Shown: positions 34,355 through 43,230, counted from the stretch's first letter. The stretch: 64,000 bases of DNA from Chitinilyticum litopenaei DSM 21440 (GCF_000428145.1 NZ_ATZJ01000011.1:1-64000), one strand, 5' to 3'. A program made the numbers and translations. Notes: generated by a model not told the origin, from the letters alone.

Positions 34355-35451
34355 GTGCAAGCATTTCCCCGGTTCAGGACATCGTCGCCGAGCTGCGCGC
34401 CGGCCGCATGGTCGTGCTCGTCGACGAGGAAGATCGCGAAAACGAAGGCGATCTGGTGCTGGCCGCCGACTTCGTCACGCCGGAGGCGATCAACTTCATG
34501 GCCAAGTACGGACGCGGCCTGATCTGCCTGACGCTGACTGCCGACCGCTGCAAGCAGCTGGGACTGGCGCCGATGGTGAAGCAGAACGCCTCGTCCTTCG
34601 GTACCAATTTCACCGCGTCGATCGAAGCCGCCGAGGGCGTGTCGACCGGCATTTCCGCGCACGACCGTGCGCTGACCATCCACAAGGCGGTGGCGATGGA
34701 TGCCAGGGCCAGCGATCTGGTTTCGCCCGGCCACGTGTTTCCCATCCAGGCCCAGCCTGGCGGGGTGCTGGTGCGCGCGGGGCATACCGAGGCCGGCTGC
34801 GATCTGGCCGCGCTGGCCGGGCTCAGCCCGGCGTCCGTCATCTGCGAAATCATGAACGACGACGGCACCATGTCGCGTCTGCCGCAGCTGCTGGAATTCG
34901 CGGCCGAGCACAATCTGAAGATCGGCACGATTGCCGACCTGATCCATTACCGCAGCCGCACCGAAACACTGATCGAATGCATGGGGCGGCGCACCGTCAG
35001 CACCGTAGCCGGCGAATTCGAGCTGGTGGCCTTTCGCGACAGGATGAACCATGCCACCCATCTGGCGCTGGTCAAGGGCACGCCTGAGCCGCAGAGCGAT
35101 ACCCTGGTGCGCGTGCACGAGCCGCTGTCGGTGATGGACTGGCTGGACCTTGGTCGCAGCCAGCATTCCTGGGGGGTGCAGCCCGCGCTCGAAGCGATTG
35201 CCGCCGCCGGCTGTGGCGTGATGGTGCTGCTGCACCGTTCTGAGACCGGCGACGACCTGCTGGCGCGCGCCCTGCCCGAGCTGGCGCTGGAAGCGCCGCG
35301 CAAATGGGACATGCGCACCTACGGGATTGGCGCGCAGATGCTGCGCCACCTGGGGGTGGGCAAGATGCAGATCATGAGCCCCTCGCGCAAGATGCCGAGC
35401 ATGGCCGGCTTCGGGCTGGAAGTGACCGGCTTCGTGGCGCCGTCGGCCTGA
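34351..35451 (+). CDS. ribBA: 3,4-dihydroxy-2-butanone-4-phosphate synthase with degenerate GTP cyclohydrolase II half (RibBX type)
   Basis: Residues 1-205 are a complete RibB: LVDEEDRENEGDLV, the DRALTIHKAVAM region and QAQPGGVLVRAGHTEAG. Residues 206-366 keep the RibA fold outline, but where active RibA has the zinc cysteines this protein reads RVHEPLSVMDWLDLGRSQHS. It has no Cys-x-Cys, so cyclohydrolase activity is not expected. Similar RibBX fusions are known in proteobacteria that carry a separate RibA. The RibB product feeds lumazine synthase. Confidence 0.88.
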   Translation: MSASISPVQDIVAELRAGRMVVLVDEEDRENEGDLVLAADFVTPEAINFMAKYGRGLICLTLTADRCKQLGLAPMVKQNASSFGTNFTASIEAAEGVSTGISAHDRALTIHKAVAMDARASDLVSPGHVFPIQAQPGGVLVRAGHTEAGCDLAALAGLSPASVICEIMNDDGTMSRLPQLLEFAAEHNLKIGTIADLIHYRSRTETLIECMGRRTVSTVAGEFELVAFRDRMNHATHLALVKGTPEPQSDTLVRVHEPLSVMDWLDLGRSQHSWGVQPALEAIAAAGCGVMVLLHRSETGDDLLARALPELALEAPRKWDMRTYGIGAQMLRHLGVGKMQIMSPSRKMPSMAGFGLEVTGFVAPSA

Positions 35452-35524
35452 TTCCGCGCGGCCGGACCGAACAACGATTGAATGACAGCCTGCGCGCCGC
35501 GCAGGCCACCAAGAAGGAAAAAGC

Positions 35525-35998
35525 ATGACTTTTGCTAGCAAAGTGCCGACGATTGCACCGAACCTTGATGGTTCGGCGCTGCGCATCGCCGTAGTGATGG
35601 CGCGTTTCAATACCCCGGTCTGCGAAGGCCTGCGCGATGCCTGCCTCGCCGAGCTGGCAGCGCTGGGCGTGACGCCGGAGAATGTGCTGCTGATGAGCGT
35701 TCCCGGCGCGCTGGAAATCCCGCTGGTGCTGCAGACGCTGGCCGAAAGCGGCCGCTATGACGCGCTGGTTGCGCTGGGCGCGGTGATCCGTGGCGAAACT
35801 TACCACTTCGAGCTGGTTGCCAATGAATCCGGCGCCGGCATCACCCGGGTCGGCCTTGATTGCGCGATTCCGGTCGCCAATGCGGTGCTGACCACCGAAA
35901 CCGACGAGCAGGCCGAAGTGCGCATGCTCGAAAAGGGGCGCGACGCCGCCCGCGTTGCCGTGGAAATGGCCAATCTGCACAAGGCGCTGCAAGCATGA
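35525..35998 (+). CDS. ribH: 6,7-dimethyl-8-ribityllumazine synthase
   Basis: 157 residues. Substrate and catalytic motifs VVMARFNTPV, VPGALEIPLVL, GAVIRGETYHFE (catalytic His) and GLDCAIPVANAVLTT are intact. It condenses the RibB and RibD products. The 70-base gap before it holds a GC hairpin (cctgcgcg / cgcgcagg) and an AAGGAAAAA site. It overlaps nusB by ATGA, the usual ribH-nusB pairing. Confidence 0.96.
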   Translation: MTFASKVPTIAPNLDGSALRIAVVMARFNTPVCEGLRDACLAELAALGVTPENVLLMSVPGALEIPLVLQTLAESGRYDALVALGAVIRGETYHFELVANESGAGITRVGLDCAIPVANAVLTTETDEQAEVRMLEKGRDAARVAVEMANLHKALQA

Positions 35999-36489
35999 GC
36001 GAACAAGCCCAAACCCCGGCACAGGCGCCGGCACCCAAGCCGAAATCCGCGCGTCGCCGCGCCCGCGAATTTGCCGTGCAGGGCGTTTACCAGTGGCTGC
36101 TGACCGGCGAAACCGCACACAGCATCGACCGTTTTCTGAACGACAGCAGCACCAGCTACGGTCGTGCCGACGCTGCGCTCCTGAAAACCGCACTGTTTGG
36201 CGCGATCAAGGAGGCCGAAGGCCTGAAAGCGCTGCTGAAGCCACACGTTGACCGCCCGATGGACGAGGTCAGCCCGGTCGAGTGCGCCGTACTGCTGGTC
36301 GCCGGTTTCGAAATCGTGCACATGCCCGAAACGCCGTATCCGGTCATCATCAACGAAGCCATCGAGCTGGCCAAGACCTTCGGCGGTGTCGACGGCCACA
36401 AGTTCGTCAATGGCGTGCTCGATCGCCTCGCCAGTCATGTGCGCGAGGAAGAGTTCGTCAATCTGCGCACGCGCAAGCCGCGCGGCTGA
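35995..36489 (+). CDS. nusB: Transcription antitermination factor NusB
   Basis: 164 residues. A Pro/Ala/Lys-rich N-terminal extension of about 18 residues precedes the all-helical core (RRRAREFAVQGVYQWLLTG, PYPVIINEAIELAKTFGG, KFVNGVLDRLA). It binds BoxA RNA with NusE in rRNA antitermination. The terminator about 90 bases downstream closes the nrdR-rib-nusB operon. Confidence 0.95.
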   Translation: MSEQAQTPAQAPAPKPKSARRRAREFAVQGVYQWLLTGETAHSIDRFLNDSSTSYGRADAALLKTALFGAIKEAEGLKALLKPHVDRPMDEVSPVECAVLLVAGFEIVHMPETPYPVIINEAIELAKTFGGVDGHKFVNGVLDRLASHVREEEFVNLRTRKPRG

Positions 36490-36576
36490 CGCATTTGCGT
36501 CTGCCTTGCGGCAGGTCAGTGTGGCCGGGCAGGGTAGCGCGATAATGTCATGACAGTCTTGGGTCATGGCAGTGCT

Positions 36577-36602
36577 GGCGCAGCCTTTGCTGCGCCTTTT
36601 TC
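36577..36602 (+). terminator. Intrinsic terminator after nusB
   Basis: Stem ggcgcagc / gctgcgcc with a short loop and T5. It separates nusB from thiL. Confidence 0.75.
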
Positions 36603-36679
36603 ATCCCGGAAACTTCCGTACCGCCTGACCATTCCCCCTTTCGGCGCATGCTGTCGCCGCTCTGCCAATCGAGGCCGGA

Positions 36680-37633
36680 TTGAACGAATTTGACCTGATC
36701 GCCCGTTATTTCACGCGCGAGGCGCCAAACGCCGATCTGGGCGTCGGCGACGATTGCGCGCTGCTCTCCGTGCCCGCCGGCATGCAGCTCGCGGTGTCCG
36801 CCGACATGCTGGTCAGTGGCCGGCATTTTTTTCCGGATGCCGATCCCTACCGTCTGGGGCACAAGGCGCTGGCGGTCAATCTCTCCGATCTGGCCGCCAT
36901 GGGGGCGGTACCGCGCTGGTTCACCCTCTCGCTGGCCTTGCCGCAGGCCGACGAGGCCTGGCTCGCCCCCTTCAGTCGCGGCCTGCTTGAGCTGGCCGAG
37001 CAGCATGGCCTGTCGCTGGTCGGTGGTGATACCACTTGCGGCCCGCTGACCATTGCCATCCAGATCGCCGGTGAATTGCCGCGCGGCAGCGGCCTCTTGC
37101 GTTCGGCCGGGCAAGCCGGTGATGACGTGTGGGTGTCCGGCGAGCTGGGCGCCGCCGCCGCCGCCGTCATGCACGGCACCGGCCGCATCAGGCTGGGCGA
37201 TGCGGCGCGGCTGGCGGCCTTTGCGCGACTTGATTGCCCGACTCCGCGCGTGGCGCTGGGGCAGCGCCTGCGCGGGATTGCCCATGCGGCACTGGACATC
37301 TCCGACGGTCTGGCCGGCGACCTTAGGCACATTTGCGCGGCGTCCGGCTGTGCGGCCGAACTCTGGCTGGCGGCCTTGCCCGCTGCCGCCTGCCTGGCCG
37401 AGCTGCCCATGGCCTTGCGTCACGAAGCCCTGCTCTCTGGGGGGGATGACTATGAACTGTGCTTTACGGCACCGCCCGCCCGGCGTGCGGTGCTGCAGGC
37501 GCTGGCCACCGAGTTGCGGCTGCCGCTGACCCGCGTCGGCTGCTTGCGGGCAGGGCAGGGGGTGCATGTTCTGCATGACGGGCAGGATATTCGCTGGCAG
37601 CATGGCGGTTTTGATCATTTTGCCGCCCAATGA
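36680..37633 (+). CDS. thiL: Thiamine-monophosphate kinase
   Basis: 317 residues, TTG start (LNEFDLIARYF) with GAGG just upstream. Family motifs: GVGDDCALL, the DADPYRLGHKALAVNLSDLAAMGA box, GGDTTCGPLTI, and a late GGDDYELCFTAP. It phosphorylates thiamine monophosphate to the active diphosphate. Coupled to pgpA by ATGA overlap, the usual thiL-pgpA pair. Confidence 0.95.
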   Translation: MNEFDLIARYFTREAPNADLGVGDDCALLSVPAGMQLAVSADMLVSGRHFFPDADPYRLGHKALAVNLSDLAAMGAVPRWFTLSLALPQADEAWLAPFSRGLLELAEQHGLSLVGGDTTCGPLTIAIQIAGELPRGSGLLRSAGQAGDDVWVSGELGAAAAAVMHGTGRIRLGDAARLAAFARLDCPTPRVALGQRLRGIAHAALDISDGLAGDLRHICAASGCAAELWLAALPAAACLAELPMALRHEALLSGGDDYELCFTAPPARRAVLQALATELRLPLTRVGCLRAGQGVHVLHDGQDIRWQHGGFDHFAAQ

Positions 37634-38169
37634 CGCACCCAGTTTCCGAGCGGCCCCTGCGGCCCGATCTGCCCTTTCTGTTGCGTTCCCCCGCCCATTT
37701 CCTCGCGCTTGGCCTGGGCAGCGGTCTGCTGCATCCGGCGCCGGGAACCTGGGGCACTTTAATGGGTATTGCCCTGTATCCATTGCTGGTAATGGGCTTC
37801 ATGGCAATACCTGGTTTGAATGCCGGGTTTTTTCCTGCACTGGTTCTGTTGGTCTGCTTACTGGCCTTTCTGCTGGGTTGTCGCGTGGCGCAACGCACCG
37901 GCGAGGCGCTGGGCGTGGCAGACCATGGCAGCATTGTCATCGACGAGATTGTCGCCATCTGGCTGGTGCTGCTGGCGGTGCCGCAGAGCTGGACGGGGTG
38001 GCTGGCTGCCTTTCTGGCTTTCCGCTTCTTTGATATCGTCAAGCCTTGGCCAATCCGCTGGCTGGATGCGCGGGTGAAGGGCGGATTTGGCGTGATGATC
38101 GACGACATCGTCGCCGCGCTGTTTGCCATTGCCTGCCTGCTGCTGTTGCAGCAGTTTGTGCCACTCTGA
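37630..38169 (+). CDS. pgpA: Phosphatidylglycerophosphatase A
   Basis: 179 residues. Motifs HFLALGLGSGLLHPAPGTWGT, DHGSIVIDEIVAIWL (catalytic acidic cluster), FRFFDIVKPWPIRWLD and GFGVMIDDIVAAL, with several membrane spans. It removes phosphate from phosphatidylglycerophosphate in the inner membrane to give phosphatidylglycerol. Confidence 0.95.
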   Translation: MTHPVSERPLRPDLPFLLRSPAHFLALGLGSGLLHPAPGTWGTLMGIALYPLLVMGFMAIPGLNAGFFPALVLLVCLLAFLLGCRVAQRTGEALGVADHGSIVIDEIVAIWLVLLAVPQSWTGWLAAFLAFRFFDIVKPWPIRWLDARVKGGFGVMIDDIVAALFAIACLLLLQQFVPL

Positions 38170-38344
38170 AGCGGCGGGTCTTTTCAGCGCAAGCAGAAGC
38201 CTGTGCAACGGTCATGGCGAAAACGCTGCACTCTTGGCATTTCGCAAGGGTATGCCTTGCCCTGTCTTTGCACTGGCAACGAGTCGTTGGCTCTTGCCGC
38301 ACAAGTGGCGCTGTCTTGTCTGGCCTTGTGGCAAACGCCCATGA

Positions 38345-38373
38345 AAAAAGGACCGCTGGCAGCGGTCCTTTGT
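38345..38373 (-). terminator. Intrinsic terminator for bamC (possibly bidirectional)
   Basis: Stem ggaccgctg / cagcggtcc. On the minus strand it is followed by six T, giving a strong stop after bamC. On the plus strand the T-run is weaker (tttgttg). Confidence 0.8.
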
Positions 38374-38392
38374 TGTGAAAGCGCAGCGCGGC

Positions 38393-39559
38393 TTACTTCA
38401 GCTGCAGGTACAGCGCATTCAGCAGTTTCTGCTCCAGATCGGCGTTGGCTGCGGTGCCTGCTTGCGGAGCCAGCGAAACCTGCGTGCCATTGCCCGCCGC
38501 AGCAACCTTCAGCAGATACTCTGGCATCTTGGCTTTTTCCTTGCTGTCCTTCGAGCGCCAGAATGCCAGCGAGTCGGCCCAGCTTGAGCTTTGCTCCTTG
38601 CCAATGTCGATTTCCGCCTGACGGATCAGGTAGTTGCCCTGCGAGCGGTCGCGATCATAAATCACGAAGCCGGTGCGCTCGACGGCAAGGCCCACACGGC
38701 GCCAGGCGCGATCAAAGCTGTCATCGACCACGAGCACCTTGCTGCCCTTGGCGTTGTCCAGCCGGGCGCGCTCAACGACGGGCGCTGCCGGATTGACAAT
38801 GGCCTTGGCGTCGCTCTTGTCATAACCCAGCTGTTGCAGCGCCAGCGCCAGCATTTCGGCTTCGAGACCCGGGTCGTTCGGGCGCGGAGTCCACATCGTG
38901 CTGTAGTCGCCAGCATCGGCGCCACCGAACTTCAGCTCGGCCGAGCCGTCACGCAGTACTTCCACCATGCCGCGATGGCTGATGTAGATCTCCGTCGTGC
39001 CCTTTTCGCGACCGGGTTCGATCCGGGTGCGGAAGCTGTCCTTTTCACCGGTGGTGACAAAACGGGCCACTACCTTGTTCAGGATGCTGGTCATGATGTC
39101 CGGCGGCAGGTTGGCGTGGTTTTCCTGCCAGTCCGTTTCCATCACGCCGGACGTCGGGTTGTCGACGGTCAGCAGAAAACCCTGGCCCAGCCAGAATTCA
39201 CGCAATTCGTTCCATACCTTTTCCGGCGGTTTTTTCACGACCAGCCAGCGCTGGCCTCCAGCGCGCTCGAGATAGGCGCCGCCAACTTCCGGCGTTACCG
39301 CCTGCGCGCCGCTGGTATTGGGCGTGCGCGCGGCGATTTCGCGAGCACTGGCCTGGGCGCGGGAATTCAGGCCGTAGGTGGATGTCGCGCTCGGAGCGGA
39401 CAGATCCGGCGGCACTTCCAGCGGATTCTTGTTCAGATTGTCGCTCTCCGAGCGATAGTCAACCTTGTTCTGCAGCATCAGCTCATCGGAGGTGCATGCA
39501 GTCAGTGCCAGTGCCAGGGCCAGCGGGATCAGGCGAAGGGATTTGCGGTGTGCGTGCAT
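38393..39559 (-). CDS. bamC: Outer membrane assembly lipoprotein BamC
   Basis: About 388 residues. Lipoprotein signal with lipobox LALTAC, then the lasso-like conserved region VDYRSESDNLNKNPLEVPPDLS that contacts BamD, and two helix-grip domains (GGQRWLVVKKPPEKVWNELR and KVLVVDDSFDRAWRRVGLA). Part of the Bam complex that inserts outer membrane proteins. ATG 39559 is used; ATG 39574 is in frame. Downstream of dapA, as in E. coli. Confidence 0.9.
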   Translation of the reverse strand: MHAHRKSLRLIPLALALALTACTSDELMLQNKVDYRSESDNLNKNPLEVPPDLSAPSATSTYGLNSRAQASAREIAARTPNTSGAQAVTPEVGGAYLERAGGQRWLVVKKPPEKVWNELREFWLGQGFLLTVDNPTSGVMETDWQENHANLPPDIMTSILNKVVARFVTTGEKDSFRTRIEPGREKGTTEIYISHRGMVEVLRDGSAELKFGGADAGDYSTMWTPRPNDPGLEAEMLALALQQLGYDKSDAKAIVNPAAPVVERARLDNAKGSKVLVVDDSFDRAWRRVGLAVERTGFVIYDRDRSQGNYLIRQAEIDIGKEQSSSWADSLAFWRSKDSKEKAKMPEYLLKVAAAGNGTQVSLAPQAGTAANADLEQKLLNALYLQLK

Positions 39560-39604
39560 CGGGTTCACGGGCATGTGGGACTCAGGTTAAGTTCGGGGAT
39601 GCTA

Positions 39605-40480
39605 TCACAGCAATCCGGCTTGCTGCAGTGCTGCAGTCACCGGCGGCTGATTCTCGGCAGCCAGTCGCGTGAGCGGCAGGCGGATGCCGGATTCGATCAT
39701 GCCCAGCCTTTCCAGCGCCCATTTGGCGGGGATGGGATTGGCTTCGATAAAGAGGTGCTTGTGCAGGCCCTGCAGCGTGTCGTCGATGGTCTTGGCTGCG
39801 GCAAAATCGCCGGCCAGCGCCAGGCGGCACATTTCGCTCATCGCCCTGGGTGCGACATCGGCGGTGACCGAAATCGTGCCGTGACCACCCAGTTTGATGA
39901 ATTCCAGCGTGGTGGCGTCATCGCCGCTCAACAGCGCAAAGCCCTTTGGCAGGCGCGCCGCCAGATCGGCCGCACGCTCAAGGTTGCCGGTGGCGTCCTT
40001 GATGCCGACGATGCCGGGGATATTGGCAAGACGCAGCACGGTGTCATTGCTCATGTCGGCAACGGTGCGCCCCGGCACGTTGTACAGCAGCGTCGGCAGG
40101 CCACCCTGTTCGGCGATGGCCTTGAAGTGCAGGTACATGCCTTCCTGGGTCGGCTTGTTGTAATAGGGCACGACGGAGAGGCCAAAGTCGGCGCCAACGG
40201 CGCGGGCGCGTTGCGACAGGTGAATGGCCTCGCGCGTCGAGTTGGCGCCGGTGCCGGCAATCACCGGAACCCGGCCTGCGGCCTGTTCCACGACCACACG
40301 GATGATTTCGATGTGCTCTTCCACATCCACCGTCGGCGATTCGCCCGTGGTGCCAACGGCGACCAGCCCGTTGGTGCCCTGTTCAATATGCCAGTCAACC
40401 AGTTTGCGCAGCGCCGCGAAATCCAGCGAACCATCAGCGTGCATCGGAGTGACCAATGCGACCAGACTACCTGTAAGCAT
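39605..40480 (-). CDS. dapA: 4-hydroxy-tetrahydrodipicolinate synthase
   Basis: 291 residues starting MLTGSLVALVTPMHADGSLD; a 17-residue upstream extension is unlikely. It has the GTTGESPT loop, VVPYYNKPTQEGMYLHF, and the Schiff-base lysine in GIVGIKDATGNL. It condenses pyruvate with aspartate semialdehyde, the first step to lysine and diaminopimelate. bamC follows after 45 bases. Confidence 0.95.
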   Translation of the reverse strand: MLTGSLVALVTPMHADGSLDFAALRKLVDWHIEQGTNGLVAVGTTGESPTVDVEEHIEIIRVVVEQAAGRVPVIAGTGANSTREAIHLSQRARAVGADFGLSVVPYYNKPTQEGMYLHFKAIAEQGGLPTLLYNVPGRTVADMSNDTVLRLANIPGIVGIKDATGNLERAADLAARLPKGFALLSGDDATTLEFIKLGGHGTISVTADVAPRAMSEMCRLALAGDFAAAKTIDDTLQGLHKHLFIEANPIPAKWALERLGMIESGIRLPLTRLAAENQPPVTAALQQAGLL

Positions 40481-41169
40481 GATGCCGAATACCAGTGTGG
40501 GGAATCGAAGCGGCCATTCTAACTTAGCCATGCCGGTGCGGAAAGCGACCGGGGGATTTCTCCTTGGCGCTCATTGGACGCTCGGGCTGTAGTGGCGGCT
40601 GGCGTGCTACCAAATCCGGCGCAGGCATGCTGGCCGGTCGTTTGTGTAAACAATTGTTGCAAAGAATCAGGAAGTGATTCGCCGCTTGCCGTCTTTGCGC
40701 GAGCTCAAGATCATGTGGCACATGAGGTGTAACCCTCACGTCTGTTCAGGTCGCGGAGAAGCGCTGCTTTTCCGGGGCCGGGCAGGTGTTGCCGGGGCGG
40801 CAAACGGCGGATTTTTTGTAATCTGTCGTGGAATGCCTACAGAAAATGGGTGGTGTTTATGCAAAAACGCTTATTTATTAAGGCTTTTGTCATTGTGCCG
40901 CCGGTTAGCTGGCTTTGGGCGTTGTGTTCCATGCTGTACCGGTAAATAATCGGGACAGGTTTTATCCAGATTGGGTAGTGCCTGCAGTTTGCTCGATAAC
41001 TTGTTCAATCAAAAAAGGAGGAGGCGAATCGGATCCGCTTTCCGGTTGGCTGAGGAGTCCCGGGAAGTTCAGGTCGGGTACGGGTCATGCAGCAGGCACT
41101 GCGGTGCGGGCGGACTTGACCAGGCTTTGCTGAAAGGTCGTTTCGTTATTTTCTTGTGAGGAAACCAAA
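40481..41169 (+). other. Long intergenic region upstream of the GlcNAc PTS gene
   Basis: This 689-base gap separates dapA from the divergent PTS gene and must hold both promoters. The stretch 40850-41010 is AT-rich (gcttatttattaaggc). A strong Shine-Dalgarno-like aaaggaggagg sits at 41014-41024 but has no good start codon behind it. A GC-rich segment (41025-41145) follows and may be a structured leader. I see no convincing gene. Confidence 0.4.
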
Positions 41170-42669
41170 GTGAGCGTTCTAGGCTATTTGCAAAAAATTG
41201 GTCGGGCGTTGATGGTGCCGGTGGCAGTTCTGCCGGCCGCAGCGATCCTGATGGGTATCGGTTACTGGATCGACCCTGATGCGTGGGGTGGCAACAACCA
41301 GTTTGCGGCATTCCTGATCCAGGCGGGTGCGGCAATCATTGACAGCATGGGTATTTTGTTTGCCGTCGGCGTTGCTTACGGCATGTCGAAGGACAAGGAT
41401 GGTGCGGCAGCACTGGCAGGTTTGGTCGGCTGGCTGGTCGTCACGACCTTGCTGAAGCCCGAGGTGATTGCACAGCTTCGCAGTATTCCTGTGGATCAAG
41501 TGCCCGTCGCCTTCGCGCCGAAGAAATTCCAGAACCAGTTCATCGGTATCTTGTGTGGTGTCATTGCTTCGGTACTTTACAACCGCTTCAGCGGCATCGA
41601 GCTGCCCAAGGCGCTGGCTTTTTTCTCGGGCCGTCGTTTTGTGCCGATCGTGACCTCGGTGGTGATGATCGTTGTTTCCTTCATCCTGCTGCTGGTATGG
41701 CCGCACATCTATAGCGCTCTGGTGAATTTTGGCGAATCCATCGTAGGCCTGAAGTCCGTTGGTGCGGGCATCTATGCCTTCTTCAACCGCCTGCTGATTC
41801 CGGTTGGCCTGCACCACGCGCTCAACAGCGTGTTCTGGTTCGACGTGGCCGGCATCAACGACATCCCGAACTTCCTCGGCGGCGCCAAGTCGCTGGCCGA
41901 AGGCAAGGCTGTTCAGGGCGTTACCGGCATGTATCAGGCTGGCTTCTTCCCGATCATGATGTTCGGTCTGCCTGGCGCCGCTCTGGCGATCTACAAGTGC
42001 GCCAAGCCGGAAAACCGCGCCCGCGTCGGCTCCATCATGGGCGCTGCCGCGCTGACGTCGTTCTTCACCGGCGTGACCGAGCCGCTGGAATTCTCCTTCA
42101 TGTTCGTGGCGCCGGTGCTGTATGTACTGCATGCCTTCCTGACCGGCGTATCAGTATTCATAGCCGCGCAAATGCAGTGGATCGCCGGTTTCGGCTTCTC
42201 TGCCGGCCTGGTCGACTTCGCGCTGTCTGCCAAGAATCCGCTGGCGCAGAATCTGGTCATGCTGATGGTGCAAGGCATCGTGTTCTTCGCGATCTACTAC
42301 TTCTCCTTCACCGCCGTCATCAAGATGATGAATCTGAAGACCCCGGGCCGTGAAGACGAGGTACTGGGCGCGGCTCCGGAAGCTGCCGCTCCGGCAGTCA
42401 CCGGTGGCAGCGATACCGAAAACCTCGCCGCGACTTATCTGAGCGTGGTTGGCGGTGTGGAAAACCTGACCAATATCGATGCCTGCATTACCCGCCTGCG
42501 TCTGGGCGTGGCCGATGCTGCCAAGGTGGACGAAGCCGCTGCCAAGCGTGCTGGCGCCAACGGTGTCGTGAAGCTCAACAACCAGAACGTCCAGATCATC
42601 ATCGGACCGAAGGCCGAGCTGGTTGCTGCCGCCATGCGCAAGCTGGTGGAGGGCGCCGCAAAAAAGTAA
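41170..42669 (+). CDS. nagE: PTS N-acetylglucosamine transporter IICB part (NagE-type), GTG start
   Basis: 499 residues: an IIC membrane domain of about 370 residues (VPVAVLPAAAILMGIG, the substrate loop GFFPIMMFGLPGAALAIY, TGVTEPLEFSFMFVAPVLY) then a IIB domain with phospho-cysteine in NIDACITRLRL. It is closer to E. coli NagE than PtsG along its length. GTG 41170 follows TGAGGAAACC. The frame stops at TAA 42667, right after a GCA AAA AAG run, exactly where NagE continues into the IIA linker. The IIA part is in the -1 frame, so the product is truncated unless ribosomes slip. Confidence 0.88.
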   Translation: MSVLGYLQKIGRALMVPVAVLPAAAILMGIGYWIDPDAWGGNNQFAAFLIQAGAAIIDSMGILFAVGVAYGMSKDKDGAAALAGLVGWLVVTTLLKPEVIAQLRSIPVDQVPVAFAPKKFQNQFIGILCGVIASVLYNRFSGIELPKALAFFSGRRFVPIVTSVVMIVVSFILLLVWPHIYSALVNFGESIVGLKSVGAGIYAFFNRLLIPVGLHHALNSVFWFDVAGINDIPNFLGGAKSLAEGKAVQGVTGMYQAGFFPIMMFGLPGAALAIYKCAKPENRARVGSIMGAAALTSFFTGVTEPLEFSFMFVAPVLYVLHAFLTGVSVFIAAQMQWIAGFGFSAGLVDFALSAKNPLAQNLVMLMVQGIVFFAIYYFSFTAVIKMMNLKTPGREDEVLGAAPEAAAPAVTGGSDTENLAATYLSVVGGVENLTNIDACITRLRLGVADAAKVDEAAAKRAGANGVVKLNNQNVQIIIGPKAELVAAAMRKLVEGAAKK

Positions 42670-42712
42670 GTGAGGCCGCGTCGTCGGCGCCGGTGCAGGC
42701 TATCGCACCGGC
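42648..42712 (+). promoter_or_regulatory. Candidate programmed -1 frameshift site joining IICB to IIA
   Basis: Elements in order: GGAGGG (42648-42653), a 6-base spacer, slippery heptamer A AAA AAG (42660-42666) in the correct zero-frame phase, stop TAA, and a perfect 8-bp hairpin gccggtgc / gcaccggc (42689-42712). Slipping back one base continues as KKVSEAASSAPVQAIAPAVE into the IIA domain. The hairpin is about 22 bases from the slip site, longer than usual. A one-base indel, real or sequencing-derived, is the alternative. Confidence 0.5.
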
Positions 42713-43199
42713 TGTCGAGGGCAAGGCCACCAAGGTCGACGGCATCGTGCTGCTGGCCCCGGTCACTGGTGAAGTCGTGGCGCTGGAAGACGTGCCCGAT
42801 GCCGCCTTTGCCAGCAAGGCGGTGGGTGACGGTGTTGCCATCCGCCCGACCGGCAAGATCGTGGTGGCGCCCGCCGATGGCGTTCTGGCCAAAATCTTCA
42901 ATACCAACCATGCGTTCGCGCTGGTTGCCGATAGCGGTGCGGAGCTGATTGTCCACATCGGTATCGAAACGGTGAAACTGGGTGGTCAGGGCTTTACCCG
43001 CCTGGCCGAGCAGGGCAGCCGCGTCAAGGCGGGTGATCCGGTGCTGGAACTGGATCTGGATTACCTGGCGGCGCATGCGGCTTCTGTCATCAGCCCGATC
43101 GTGCTGAGCAACACCGACGATTTCGCCGGAGTTGCCAATATGGCGAGTGGCATGGTGGAGGCCGGCAAGACCGTGCTCTATACCGTAAAACCGAAGTAA
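42693..43199 (+). CDS. nagE: PTS IIA-Glc-type domain of NagE, in the -1 frame relative to IICB
   Basis: 168 residues counted from GTG 42693, although the frame is open back through 42660 into the IICB end. IIA motifs: LLAPVTGEVVALEDVPD, KAVGDGVAIRP, and the phospho-histidine region NTNHAFALV with IVHIGIETVKL, then PVLELDLDYLAAHA. It accepts phosphate from HPr and passes it to IIB. There is no good ribosome binding site before GTG 42693, so expression as a slip-fusion is more plausible than independent initiation. Confidence 0.85.
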   Translation: MQAIAPAVEGKATKVDGIVLLAPVTGEVVALEDVPDAAFASKAVGDGVAIRPTGKIVVAPADGVLAKIFNTNHAFALVADSGAELIVHIGIETVKLGGQGFTRLAEQGSRVKAGDPVLELDLDYLAAHAASVISPIVLSNTDDFAGVANMASGMVEAGKTVLYTVKPK

Positions 43200-43230
43200 A
43201 GTCCGGCTGACTCAAACTGCCGATTGCAGG

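Noticed and set aside
31944..35998. FMN riboswitch in the riboflavin operon
   Set aside because: I looked for the conserved RFN blocks upstream of ribD, ribE, ribBA and ribH and saw none.
38591..40522. 643-residue plus-strand open frame
   Set aside because: Antisense to bamC and dapA, both with clear motifs.
42693..43199. Independent IIA gene starting at GTG 42693
   Set aside because: No ribosome binding site upstream, and the upstream in-frame residues continue the NagE linker; kept as the IIA part of a split or slip-fused gene.
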